Positions 28,567 through 38,236 of a stretch of 64,000 nucleotides of DNA are shown piece by piece (positions within the stretch are counted from its first letter, which is position 1; each line of letters opens with the position of its first letter). The notes below the pieces were generated by a model, which saw only the letters and a list, made by a program, of their open reading frames with translations, searched no databases and was not told the origin of the DNA. Source of the DNA: Vreelandella olivaria (GTDB lineage: Bacteria; Pseudomonadota; Gammaproteobacteria; Pseudomonadales; Halomonadaceae); assembly GCA_004295565.1 (NCBI GenBank), contig AP019416.1, forward strand, positions 4,030,001 to 4,094,000, given 5' to 3'. The position numbers and the translations under genes are program-made.

Positions 28567-28832
28567 TCAACGCAGCTGGCTGTCTTTGCTACCGCGGCGG
28601 TTGTAGCCACTAAAGGCCGACTGCTGCTTGTCCCGTTCACTTTGACAGGCCACACAGAACCGTACCCCGGAATGGCCTTGCGGCGCGCTTCGGGAATCGG
28701 GTCGCCACACTCTTCACAAACATCAAGACTCTCACCACGGGGCAACTGACTACGAGCTCGCTGCACCGCATCTTCTAACGTGCTCTCCATCTGCTCTTGT
28801 TCGGCGCCATCTTTTGCCCATCCGCCTGCCAT
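28567..28832 (-). CDS. DksA/TraR-family C4 zinc-finger protein (YbiI type), one frame break
   Basis: Small protein of about 88 residues. MAGGWAKDGAEQEQMESTLE is followed by the zinc finger CEECGDPIPEARRKAIPG and, after a frame change near 28665 in a CCCC run, FCVACQ, giving CxxC-N17-CxxC. It then continues SERDKQQSAFSGYN. The finger and length match YbiI-type relatives of DksA, which lack the long coiled coil. Its role is unknown. In the unbroken frame it would run on into a meaningless tail. Confidence 0.82.
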
Positions 28833-28896
28833 AGTTGTTTCCCTCGCTATACCAGTCATAATCTCTAAGCATAGCAGCAACCAGTCAAGCGAACCT

Positions 28897-29649
28897 TTAC
28901 CCCAAAAACCGTACGCCTTGGGCAGCCAGTGGGCTGCGTAGTCTGTCAGGCAGCGGCACATCGGTGACGACCGCATCATAATCCCCCAGATGGCCTGCAG
29001 CGCAGCGTAGCGGCAGATCGAACTTGGTTTTATCCAGTACTAACACTCGATAACCGGCATGGGCCAGCAGCGCCTCACGGGCCATGACTTCGTCGTCGTT
29101 GTAGTCATAAAGCTGGCCATGACTATCCATTCCCCCCACCGACACAATGCCTACATCGGCACGGTAGCGTTGGAAAAAACGCCAGGCATCGCCGCCGATC
29201 ACGTCCTGGTCACGACGACGAACGCGCCCACCCGCAACCACTAACTCACATTTCAGCTGGCACAGCTTAATCAGCGCATGCAGGTTATTGGTCATGATAT
29301 GCAAGCCCTGCTTCCCGCTTAGCGCATCGGCCAACTGCTCAACCGTGGTGCCCGTGCCTAAAAACAGTGCTTGATGATCCTGCACCAAGCTCACTGCCCG
29401 CGCCGCAATCTGCCGTTTACCCGCCACGTTGACGATCTGACGCTGGTCGTAGCCGATATTCTCCTGCTCGGGAAAGGGCAGCACCTCACCTTGGCGGCGC
29501 AGCACCAAGCCCTTATCAGCTAGATGGCGAATATCTCCCCTCAGGGTCTGCACAGACACCCCAAAATCAGTTGCCAGACTGTCTACCGATTGGCGCCCTT
29601 GAGAGTGGATTCGCTGTAACAGCTGTTGTCGACGTTCGAACTGGCGCAT
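28897..29649 (-). CDS. DeoR/GlpR-family transcriptional regulator
   Basis: About 250 residues. The DeoR winged helix is RQQLLQRIHSQGRQSVDSLA, then FGVSVQTLRGDIRHLADKGL. The C-terminal sugar-phosphate-isomerase-like effector domain has LFLGTGTTVEQLADAL, VVAGGRVRRRDQDVIG, VSVGGMDSHGQLYDYNDDE and VLVLDKTKFD. The start MRQFERRQQ at 29649 is preferred; the open frame extends upstream through the operator region. It is divergent from an ABC importer operon with three regularly spaced operator copies between them, so it probably represses that operon and itself. DeoR proteins generally sense phosphorylated sugars. Confidence 0.88.
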   Translation of the reverse strand: MRQFERRQQLLQRIHSQGRQSVDSLATDFGVSVQTLRGDIRHLADKGLVLRRQGEVLPFPEQENIGYDQRQIVNVAGKRQIAARAVSLVQDHQALFLGTGTTVEQLADALSGKQGLHIMTNNLHALIKLCQLKCELVVAGGRVRRRDQDVIGGDAWRFFQRYRADVGIVSVGGMDSHGQLYDYNDDEVMAREALLAHAGYRVLVLDKTKFDLPLRCAAGHLGDYDAVVTDVPLPDRLRSPLAAQGVRFLG

Positions 29650-29664
29650 AGCCCCTCTCAGCAC

Positions 29665-29716
29665 AACGAAAGCAAAAAGTACGGCAAACGAAAGCCACAA
29701 AATGTTGAACGAAAGC
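29665..29716. promoter_or_regulatory. triple DeoR-type operator array (AACGAAAGC x3)
   Basis: AACGAAAGC occurs at 29665-29673, 29687-29695 and 29708-29716, identical each time and in the same direction. The spacing is 22 and 21 bases, two helical turns. Read on the other strand it is GCTTTCGTT, and TTTCGTT-type repeats are typical of DeoR-family operators. The array lies between the DeoR-type gene and the importer operon. Confidence 0.75.
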
Positions 29717-29783
29717 ATAGTGTCACTTTGTTGTAAGCAGATGACAGTAACTTAGGTGGGGTTCACTCACTGGAGATTTACCC

Positions 29784-30786
29784 ATGTTGAAGCGCCCCTG
29801 TTATCTATCCCGGTATCTGCCCTTACGGTTGCCGTCGCGGTAGCCAGCTTTTCCCTTTCCGCTCAGGTAGCGGCCAACGAATCGCTGACCCTCTACACCA
29901 GTCAGCGCAATAGCGATGCCCAGCAGACCGTTGACGCCTTTGAAGCGGCCTATCCCGATATCGACGTGGAGTGGGTACGCGACGGTACCACGCGCTTGAT
30001 GACCCGGCTGCGCTCGGAGCTTTCCGCCGGGGTGAGCAACCCTGACGTGCTGCTGATTGCCGACAGCATGACCATGGAGTCACTCAAGCAGGAGGGGCAT
30101 TTACAGCCTTACCTTAGTGATGAGCGCCAAGGGTATGACGCCGATCTGTATGACCCGGAAGGCTACTACTACGGCACCAAGCTGATCACCACTGGAATTG
30201 TCTATAACACCGGCGCCGAGCATCAGCCGCAAAGTTGGCAAAACCTGCTGGGGCCTGACTACGAAGGATTGGTTACTATGCCCAGTCCGCTTTACTCCGG
30301 CGCGGCACTGATCCATATGGCGGCGATTAGTGCCAACCCAGAATTAGGCGCAGAATACTACAACGCCTTGCACGACAATCGCACCGAAGCACAAGGTGGC
30401 AATGGTGGCGTATTTAACGCCGTGGCCGCAGGCACCAAGCCCTACGGCATTGTGGTGGACTTCCTGCCGATTCGTGAAGCCGCCAAAGGTTCGCCGGTTG
30501 AGTTTGTGTTCCCTGAAGAGGGCGTGAGCGCGGTGACCGAGCCGGTCGCCATTATGCAGGGGCAGAAAATGTCGATGCTGCTCAGAAGTTCGTTGACTTC
30601 GTGCTCTCCCGGCAGGGCCAGGAACTGGTCAGCCAGCAGGGTTACCTGCCCGCCCATAACGACGTTGCTCCGCCGGAAGGCTTCCCCGCGCGCGACAGCA
30701 TTAAATTGATGCCGGTGGATACCGAGCAGGCACTGGCCCAGGAGGCCGAGCTTAAACAGCGTTTTAGCGATCTGTTCGGCGGGTAA
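29784..30786 (+). CDS. ABC importer substrate-binding protein, Fe3+/aminoethylphosphonate type, two frame breaks
   Basis: Periplasmic binding protein of about 334 residues. The ATG at 29784 (GGAG at 29772) gives a signal peptide starting MLKRPLLSIPVSALTVAVAV if one C is added near 29797, with cleavage after VAA. The mature part starts ESLTLYTSQRNSDAQQTVDA, the classic start of ferric-ion/AEP binding proteins, and shows YYYGTKLITTGIVYNT and GTKPYGIVVDFLP. The second break near 30567 is in an AAAA run, after which the protein runs to FSDLFGG. Such proteins bind iron, aminoethylphosphonate or phosphate esters. The DeoR regulator and two hydrolases in the operon favour an organic phosphate (inference). 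Confidence 0.85.
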
Positions 30787-30788
30787 TC

Positions 30789-32519
30789 ATGACGCCCGCT
30801 CTCAACTGTGACAATAAGACCGGCAGCGACAACAAGTACGGCAGCCAGCATCGCTGGCTGCTTTCCAGCCTGCTGATCGCCATTGTACTGCTCAGCCTGG
30901 CACCCAGCCTGCGCCTGCTGATCGAGGCGTTGAGCGACCTTGCCCTGGGCCGCCAGTCACCGCTTTGGCAGGTACTCAACAGCGCCAGCACGTGGCGAGC
31001 ACTCTGGCATAGCCTCTACACCTCAGGGCTCGGCATGCTGATCGCCCTGATCCTGGGCAGCCTGTTCGCCTTTGCCATCACGCTCACCAATATCCGTGGC
31101 AAAGCGTGGCTGGTGTTCTGCTTTATGCTGCCGATGATGATTCCCCCCAGGTCACCGCGTTAAGCTGGCTGCAGCTCTTTGGCCCAGCCAGCCCGCTACT
31201 CAAAAGCATTGGCATGGCCCCGCCGCTCGGCAGCCCGCAGCCGCTCTACTCCGCTGAAGGCATCGCCCTGCTGCTGGGTATCCAGAGCGCACCGCTGGTC
31301 TTTCTGGCCCTGCGCACCAGCCTGCTTTCGCTACCTCGGGAACTAATCGAAGCCGCACGCATTAGCGGCGCCAAACAAACCCAGGTATGGGGTCATATTA
31401 TTCTGCCCGTGACCCGTAGCGGCATGATCGCCGGCGGGGCAATGGCGTTTATCTCAAGCCTGGGTAACTTCGGCATCCCCGCCATGCTGGGCATTCCCGC
31501 TGGCTATTACGTGCTGCCCACGCTGATCTATCAGCGTATGGCCAACTTCGGCACCGGGGTTTTGGCAGAAATGGCCGCCCTGTCGCTGCTGATTGGGTTA
31601 CTGGCGCTGGCCGGGGTGGCGCTGCAGCAGCAGTTGATGAACCGCAGCCGCTTTGGGCTGGGCGGCCACAGTGGTCGCTCCCACGACTTTACCCTGGGTC
31701 GTTGGCGAGCCCCGGTCACCGCCACGCTGATAGGTATCTTACTGATTATTCTGGTCGCACCGCTGCTCGCCCTGGTGATCAGTTCGCTGGTGCCCGCCAT
31801 GGGCGTGCCGCTAAACGCCGAAACCGTCACCCTGAACGCTTATGCCGAAGTGGTGGGTCGTCAAGGCGCCACATGGCGAGCAGTCAATAACAGCCTGTGG
31901 CTGGCGGGTAGCGCGGCCGTGGTGCTGATGCTGCTGAGCCTGCCACTGGCTTACCGGCTACAGCGCCTGCCGGAACGCTGGCGAGGCGTGGTGCTCAGCG
32001 CTATCGAGATCCCCTATGCGCTTCCCGGCGTGGTGTTGGCGATTGCCTGCATTCTGCTATTTGTCCGCCCACTGCCGATTATCAATGTGGCGCTCTACGG
32101 CACCTTGGGGCTGATTTTTATCGCTTACCTGGCGCGCTTTCTGGTGGTCTGCGTCAAGCCTGTCGCCGCCAGCCTGGCGCAGTTGGATCCTTCCCTTGAA
32201 GAGGCGGCACAGCTCGCGGGGGCAGGCCCCTGGCGGCGTCTCGGCAGCATTATTTTACCCCTGGTGGCGCCCGCGCTGTTCGCCGGTGGTCTGCTGGTGT
32301 TTCTGCTGGCAGTCAACGAACTGACCGTGTCAGCGCTGCTCTGGAGCGCCGGTAACGAAAACCCTCGGCGTACTGATTTTCAACCTCGACGAAGGCGGCG
32401 AAAGCGTGCTGGCGTCGGCGGTGTCAGTGCTGGTGGTGGTTATGGTCGCCTCGTTGATGCTGACACTCAGTTTACTGGCGCCGCGGTTACCCAAAGGAGT
32501 CATTCCATGGCAGAGCTAG
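30789..32519 (+). CDS. ABC importer permease with two permease modules (FbpB-like), two frame breaks
   Basis: Fused permease of about 575 residues with roughly twelve helices. Each half has its own docking loop: LPRELIEAARISGAKQTQVW in the first and DPSLEEAAQLAGAGPWRRLG in the second, the two-module form of the FbpB/PhnV-like group. The frame changes near 31147 and near 32360 (an extra A in GAAAA). The restored C-terminus is LAPRLPKGVIPWQS with TAG at 32517-32519, overlapping the ATPase start by 13 bases. Because of the second break the long open frame reads straight through into the ATPase; I do not think this is a real fusion. Confidence 0.88.
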
Positions 32520-33582
32520 CCACATCAGGGCTAACGATCGACCGTGTCACCAAACGCTTTGGCGAACAGACGGCCGTGGATGCCTTGTCGCTGACGATCA
32601 ATCCCGGCGAGTTTGTCGCCCTGCTCGGCCCCAGTGGCTGTGGCAAAACCACCATGCTGCGCATGTTGGCGGGGTTTGAGACGGTCAACGACGGTACGAT
32701 TCAATTAGCCAATCGCACCCTGGCAAGCGCTGATACCCATATGCCCCCTGAACAGCGCAATATGGCCATGGTGTTCCAGTCCTACGCGCTATGGCCGCAT
32801 ATGAGCGTGGCGGACAACGTGGGCTACCCGGTCAAACTGCGCGGCCTGCGCGGGGCGGCGTATCACCAAAAGGTTAATCAGGCCCTGGCCCTGGTGGAGC
32901 TTGATGCCTACGCTGACCGCATGCCCCAGGCGCTCAGCGGTGGTCAGCGCCAGCGCGTCGCCTTGGCACGTTGTTTGGTGAGCGACCCCTCGGTGGTGCT
33001 GCTGGATGAACCGCTGGCCAACCTTGACCGTCACCTGCGCGCCACCATGGAGCACAGCTTCCGCGATTTTCATCGGCGTACCGGCGCCACCTTGGTTTAC
33101 GTCACCCACGACCAAACCGAAGCCATGGCGCTAGCGGATAAAATCGCCGTGATGAAAGCGGGTAAGCTGGTTCAGTGGGGTGCCCCTGAAACGCTTTATC
33201 GGCAGCCGCGAACCGCCTGGGTAGCGGGTTTTATCGGCCAGGGCAGCCAATTAAAGGTCGCCGCCGGTCACCCTGGGAAGTGCCTTGAGGGCGCTACCCT
33301 GATGCGCGGACTCAACGCCATCGCGTCCGAGCGCACCAAAGCGTGCTGGTGCGCCCTGAGCATATCCAGATCAGCGCAGCACCCGCATCCTCCGCAGCTC
33401 ACACTGATAACCAGCTTGTCGCACAGGTGGAGAGCGTGATTTTCCGCGGCGAGCGTTATGAACTAACGCTGCGCCTGCCCAGCGGCGAAACACTGCTGGC
33501 CTACCATCACAGCGCGCCTGCACTGGGCAGCCAGGTTGCCGTCAGTCTTCACCAGGGCTGGTGTCTGGAGCCCGACCAATGA
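32507..33582 (+). CDS. ABC importer ATPase, one frame break
   Basis: ATP-binding subunit, about 358 residues. Walker A LLGPSGCGKTTMLRMLAG, Q-loop MVFQSYALWPHMSVADNV, signature ALSGGQRQRVALARCL, Walker B VVLLDEPLANLD and H-loop VYVTHDQTEAMALADKIAV are visible, followed by a TOBE domain (RVLVRPEHIQISAAP). The frame changes near 33335. The TGA overlaps the ATG of the metallo-hydrolase gene. Confidence 0.92.
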
Positions 33583-34645
33583 GTGTCACTATCGAGATTC
33601 TCAGTGGTTTAGGCGCCAAAGGGCCTGCTGCGATAGTGGTAGAAGCCCAGGAAAACGCCTACTGCTGGATGCCGGTGGTGCACTCCACCCGGATGACACC
33701 ATGACTTGGGCGAACAACCTGGATGTGGATGCCGTACTGATTAGCCACGACCATATTGACCATATCGGCGGCGTGGCCGAACTGGCGGAGGACGTGCCAC
33801 TTTACTGCACACCGCTGGTGGCCAAGGCACTGCCTCCCAACCGCGCTTGGCATCCGCTGCCCGAGCGCGGCTCGCTAGCGGTGGAAGGTATTATCGTCAC
33901 TACCGGCCAGGCGGGGCACTCCCTCGGCGGAGTGTGGCTGCATTTAGCGGTGGGAGGCGGCATTTTCTATAGCGGCGACGCCTGTTTTGAATCACGCCTT
34001 TTTCCGTTTGATACGCCACCACCAGCGCGTATTGCGCTGCTGGATGCCTCCTACGGCAGCTACGACCAGCCCCAAGCGTATTGTGTTCAGGCTATTAGTG
34101 AACGCCTTGATCAGCCGCTGGCGTTTCCGGTGCCGGAGACCGGTCGCGCCCTGGAAATGGCACTCTGGCTGGCGGAAGAGGCGGATAGGCGACAGTTAAC
34201 ACTCGCTATCGACCCGGTGATTCGCGACAACCTGGCCGCGCTCTTGGCTCTGCCTGCAACACTGCGTCGGCCTGTGCTCGACCACTCGATTCGCTTGCTG
34301 TTAGCACGGCAAAACGCTTGCCCGCCAACCCTTCAGTTGATGTGTGACCGCAACGATACCCCGGCACAGTGGCCCAATCACCATCTGCTCCACACCGGTT
34401 ATCTAACCCCTGATCGCCGCGCCCAGTTAGCCGCGGGTGAAATAAGCTGGCAGCGCTGGAATGTACACCTGCGTGCCTCACACCTGGTGGCGCTTGCCGA
34501 TCAGCTAGGCGTCACCCAAGTGGTGCCGCTATTTACCCGCTTTAGCGATAACGAATTAAACGCCTGGCAGGGGCTACTAGGCGATCGTCTCTGCACTGCC
34601 CAGCGTTTCTCTACTCATTCACGTTTAGTCACCTTTCCTGTTTAG
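33579..34645 (+). CDS. metallo-beta-lactamase-fold hydrolase, one frame break
   Basis: About 355 residues. The fold begins MSVTIEILSGLGAKGPAAIV and, after a break near 33650 in GGAAAA, LLLDAGG. The metal site is LISHDHIDHIGGVAELAE (HxHxDH), followed by AGHSLGGVWLHLA (histidine) and FYSGDACFESRLFPFD (bridging aspartate). A long insert and a C-terminal HLRASHLVALADQLGV, then VVPLF, recall the beta-CASP type of nuclease or phosphodiesterase, but this is weak. Its ATG overlaps the ATPase stop, so it belongs to the importer operon. A role in splitting the imported phosphoester or a nucleic acid is possible; no substrate can be assigned. Confidence 0.8.
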
Positions 34646-34655
34646 GGAGTTTTGC

Positions 34656-35101
34656 ATGTCCGCAGTCATTGTCGATGTTGACGGTACCTTAGCCGAGTTT
34701 CACCCCACCAGGTCAGTGACTGGGTGCTGGGCAGCCAAAAACAGTGGGAACCCTTCTTTGCCCATATGGCCGAAGCGCCGGTGATCGAAGCGGTGGCCAA
34801 ACTGGTTAAGATTCTGAAGGCTCAAGGCCAGCAGATCGTGATTTGCAGCGGCCGTCCGGATAGCCACCGTGGGCACACCCAGCGCTGGTTAGAGCGCCAC
34901 ACCATCCCCTTTGATGCCATGTACCTGCGCCCTGAAGGCGATGATCATGTGGATGATGAAGAGGTAAAAGCCGCACTACTCAAGCAAATGCGCAGCGACG
35001 GCTTTGCACCTTGGCTGGTGCTGGATGACCGTGACGCCGTGGTCGCCCAGTGGCGCGCCCTCGGGCTTACTTGCCTGCAGTGCGCGCCGGGGGATTTTTA
35101 A
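34656..35101 (+). CDS. HAD phosphatase resembling the 3'-phosphatase domain of T4 polynucleotide kinase, one frame break
   Basis: About 149 residues. It starts MSAVIVDVDGTLAEFHPT with the DxDGT catalytic motif. After a break near 34710 come QIVICSGRPDSHRGHTQRWL, IPFDAMYLRPEGDDHVDDEE and the ending LVLDDRDAVVAQWRALGLTC, then LQCAPGDF. The order and wording match the C-terminal phosphatase half of phage T4 Pnkp (SGR motif, DDR motif and closing GDF). No kinase half is present. It is the last gene of the importer operon, 10 bases after the MBL gene, and its stop overlaps the convergent MFS gene. Substrate, nucleic acid end or small ester, is open. Confidence 0.82.
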
Positions 35102-36258
35102 GTGCTTGCCAGCCTCGCTCGCTGCTGCCACACCAGCACTGCCAAGGGCACCAGCGCGACGGGGATCAGCAGTAGGTTAAGCGTCGCCCAGCCTAAGCCG
35201 CTGACCATGGGCCCAGCGAGCAACGCAGTGATGGCAGCGGTGCCAAAGACTAAAAACTCGTTGGCGGCCTGGGTGCGCGCTTTATCCACCGGGCGGTAGC
35301 TCTCAGTAAGCAGCCCGGTGGCGGGCAAAAGGTAAAGTTCCAGCCCAACCCCAACAAAATCAACGCCACGTTGAAGCCGGCTAAGCCGATACCCCACTGG
35401 GCGACCAAGGCACTTGCTACCAGCAGCAGACAGCCCGCCACAATGACCTGCTTGGCGCCGAAACGGGTGGCCAAATGACCGGTAAAGAACGAAGGTAAAA
35501 ACATCGCCACCACATGCCACTGAATGGTCAGGGAAACGTGGTTAAAGTGGTGCCCCGCCCCGCCATGGCCAGCGGCGTGGCGGTCATGGCCAGGTTCATC
35601 ACGCCATACCCCACCATCGCCGCACTCACCGCCACAATAAATCCAGGCTGGCGGAGTATCTTACCCAGCGGCAGTGCGCTGCCTTCACCGTGGGTACGGG
35701 ATGCAGGCGGTAGCCGTGTCAGCATCAGCACCACTAACGCCAGTGCGTAGATCGCGGCTAAACCAACGAAACTTCCCAGAAACGGCACCTCCCCCAGCTC
35801 ACGACTCACCCTAGACAACCACGGCCCGGCGAACGCCGCCAGCACACCGCCCCCATCACCAGGCCAATCGCCCGGTCGCGCAGCTGCGCGGGAGCGGCCT
35901 CCACCGCGGCAAAGCGATAGAGCTGGCCGAAACCAATGCCGATACCAATCAGCCAGGTGGCAAGCAGAAATAGCCCGAAATGCCCACCGATCAGCGCCTG
36001 TACGGCCGTCAGTGCGCCCACCAAGCCGACGATATTGCCCAGTACAAAACCGCGTTTACGCCCCAACCTGGCCATGATTAACGAGGCGGGGATGGTGGCG
36101 CACATCAACCCCAGCCACTGGGTGGCCACCGGCGCGGTCGACCATGACGCGCTAGGCGCCAAAGAGGCCCCGATCAGCGGTGACACAGCGATCAACAGCA
36201 CATTGCCGGTGACCAGCAACGCTTGGCAAAGTGATAGCAGGGTGACGGTTAAAGGCAT
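35098..36258 (-). CDS. MFS transporter, three frame breaks
   Basis: Twelve-helix major facilitator of about 388 residues. The N-half has MPLTVTLLSLCQALLVTGNV, LMARLGRKRGFVLGN-like loop 2-3 (here IMARLGRKRGFVLGNIVGLV) and GIGIGFGQLYRFAAVEAAPA. The C-half has FFTGHLATRFGAKQVIVAGC and ESYRPVDKARTQAANEFLVF. Frames change near 35850, 35535 and 35345, all in G/C or A runs. The gene overlaps the end of the upstream AraC-type regulator by 10 bases, so both are probably one transcript and the regulator controls the transporter. The substrate is unknown; drug or metabolite efflux is usual for this group. Confidence 0.82.
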
Positions 36259-37248
36259 GAGAGAGGCTCCTGAAGTGGATCAGTGTGGGAAGACGCAAAG
36301 CGTTGGCGATAGACCGAGGGCGATACGCCGTAATAGCGCTGAAACTGGCGGCGCAGCTGCTCCCACCCAGCCGCCAGCGTTGTGCCAGGCGCTCAAGGGA
36401 GAGCTGTTCGCGACCGTTGAGCAGCGCCAGACGCGCTTGCTCAAGGCGTAGTTGGGTGAGGTAAGCGCCAGGGGTGGTCTTTAAGTAGCGCCTAAATAGC
36501 CGGGTTAAATGGCGTGGAGAGACCGCCATCATATCCGCCATGCTCTCAATCCCATGATCCACACTGGGATCGGCGTGGAGTTGATCCAGCAAGCGGCGCA
36601 GCGGCCCGCTTCTTGTTGGTGCCGCAGTATCTCGCTGAACTGCGACTGCCCTCCTGGGCGCTGTAAAAATACCACTAGCTCACGGGCCACTCGGCCAGCC
36701 AGATCAGCACCGTGATCTGCCTCTACCAGCGAAAGCGCCAAATCGATGCCCGCCGTGACACCGGCGCTGGTGTAGCGACCACTGCTTTCGATATAGAGTG
36801 CATCGGGCTCGACGCTAAGCGCGGGGTACTCATCTGCCAATTGAGGCGCATGGCGCCAGTGGGTGGTGACGCGGCAGCCATCCAGCAACCCTGCAGCGGC
36901 TAATAAAAATGCTCCGGAGCAGATAGAGCCTAGCCGTCTTACCGCTGGGGCGACCTCACAAAGCGCCCGCGTTACTGCGGCTATTTCACACTGCTGCATG
37001 ACGCCGCTGCCTCCCGCCACCAACAGCGTATCCAGGGGCAGTAACCCCTTCAATTGGTGGTAGGTGTGCGTAGCGTGCACGGCTAAGCCGCCATTGGTGG
37101 CAACCGGGCCAACGGCATCGGCGACCAGGGTCAGTTGGTAGAGCGGCTGGGGGCTTAGCGCATTGGCGCTGGCAAACACCTGCCAGGGGCCGCTGACATC
37201 CAGCAGTTGGCAGTCGGGGTAGGCAAATAGAGCAACATGGCGAGTCAC
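36249..37248 (-). CDS. GlxA-type transcriptional regulator (DJ-1/PfpI plus AraC HTH), two frame breaks
   Basis: About 333 residues. The N-terminal DJ-1/PfpI-like domain has VALFAYPDCQLLDVSGPWQV, LLVAGGSGVMQQCEIAAVTR and RLGSICSGAFLLAAAGLLDG with the nucleophile-elbow cysteine position. Past the breaks near 36590 and 36362 the AraC HTH domain reads MADMMAVSPRHLTRLFRRYL, TPGAYLTQLRLEQARLALLN and FQRYYGVSPSVYRQRF. This is the layout of GlxA/FtrA-type activators. It overlaps the start of the MFS gene. Confidence 0.87.
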
Positions 37249-37398
37249 AGTCTCTCTCCGCTAAGGGGAATCGAAGCATTAGAGAGAGTGTCAGCGCTGC
37301 GGCTTATGTCGGCAAGGACGATTACCCCACCGATACGGACATAGCGATAAATTCACTAGGCCTAGGGCTGGAGTTAAGGACTGGAAACAGGGGCTGGA

Positions 37399-38081
37399 TC
37401 AGCCCGTTCTCTCTAACGGCGCCTCCATGCGGCGTACACTGGAAACAAAATCGCTAAAGCGCTCGCCTTGAATCAACACATGGTCGCTCAGGGCTTGCTG
37501 CGCCGCCACGGGATCGCCCTGCTCAATGGCTTCTACGATGGTTTGGTGCTCGCTGAGGGAAGTATTTACCGCTGGCGCACCTGGAGCTGCAGGCGCCGGT
37601 AAGGCTTTAAACGTTGTTTAAGTTGGCGCGCTTCACTGGCCAAAAAAGTGTTGTGGCTGGCGGTGTAAATGCAGTCGTGAAAGCCTTCGTTTTCATAGTA
37701 ATACTCGTCGCTATCACCGGCCAGCGCCGCTGCTTCGCAGCGCTGGTGGGCTTCTTTTAATGCGGCCAGTTCCTGCTCGGTGATCCGGCGTGCCGCCAGA
37801 CGGCCACACATGCCTTCAAGTTCCGCCATTACCTCGAACATCTCGATCAGTTGATCAATGCCCACTTTCGCAACGAAGGTGCCCTTCTTAGGCGAAACAG
37901 TCACCAAGCCACTGGCGACCAGTTGCTGAAAGGCTTCGCGCACCGGGGTACGCGAGACCTCAAACTCACGACCCAAGGCTTCTGGATCCAGCCGCTCTCC
38001 CGGTAAACGGCGGCCATTGATGATGTCATCCTCAAGAGAATCTCTTAAACGCTGAGCATTGGATCGCTTGGTGCCCGTCAT
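37399..38081 (-). CDS. matR: GntR-family (FCD) regulator, likely malonate regulator, one frame break
   Basis: About 227 residues. Winged helix: RLRDSLEDDIINGRRLPGER, then FEVSRTPVREAFQQLVASGL. FCD effector domain: IEMFEVMAELEGMCGRLAAR and YYENEGFHDCIYTASHNTFL, with histidines for metal and ligand binding. The frame changes near 37570; it ends SVRRMEAPLERTG. Divergent from the TRAP and malonyl-CoA genes. GntR/FCD regulators of this kind (MatR) repress malonate genes until malonate or malonyl-CoA is present. The name rests on context. Confidence 0.83.
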
Positions 38082-38124
38082 GTTTTACCTCCTTGGATCG
38101 CGGCCCATCTTAGCCGTTTAATAC

Positions 38125-38140
38125 TGTCATATAGTTGACA
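38125..38140. promoter_or_regulatory. candidate GntR/MatR operator (TGTCA-N6-TGACA)
   Basis: A perfect inverted repeat, TGTCA-TATAGT-TGACA, 44 bases before the regulator start and about 100 bases before the matP-like start. Size and position suit a FadR-subfamily GntR site acting on both divergent genes. Confidence 0.55.
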
Positions 38141-38160
38141 TTAGCATACGTAGCGCCTAT

Positions 38161-38174
38161 TGATATATATATCA
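38161..38174. promoter_or_regulatory. 14-bp palindrome TGATATATATATCA in the mat intergenic region
   Basis: Perfect palindrome 20 bases downstream of the TGTCA/TGACA repeat and 62 bases before the TRAP binding-protein start. It could be a second operator, part of an AT-rich promoter or an IHF-like bendable site; the sequence does not decide. Confidence 0.4.
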
Positions 38175-38236
38175 GCCTAGCTGATAAACATATAAAGCTC
38201 ATCCAAACACACAACAACAACTGTTGGAGACGCCAC

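Noticed and set aside
31106-33439. 777-codon frame suggesting a permease-ATPase fusion protein
   Set aside because: The permease end and ATPase start overlap by 13 bases in different frames; an extra A near 32360 makes the frames merge, so it is an artefact.
35936-36451. 171-codon plus-strand frame
   Set aside because: Antisense to the MFS transporter and GlxA-type regulator genes, no family resemblance.
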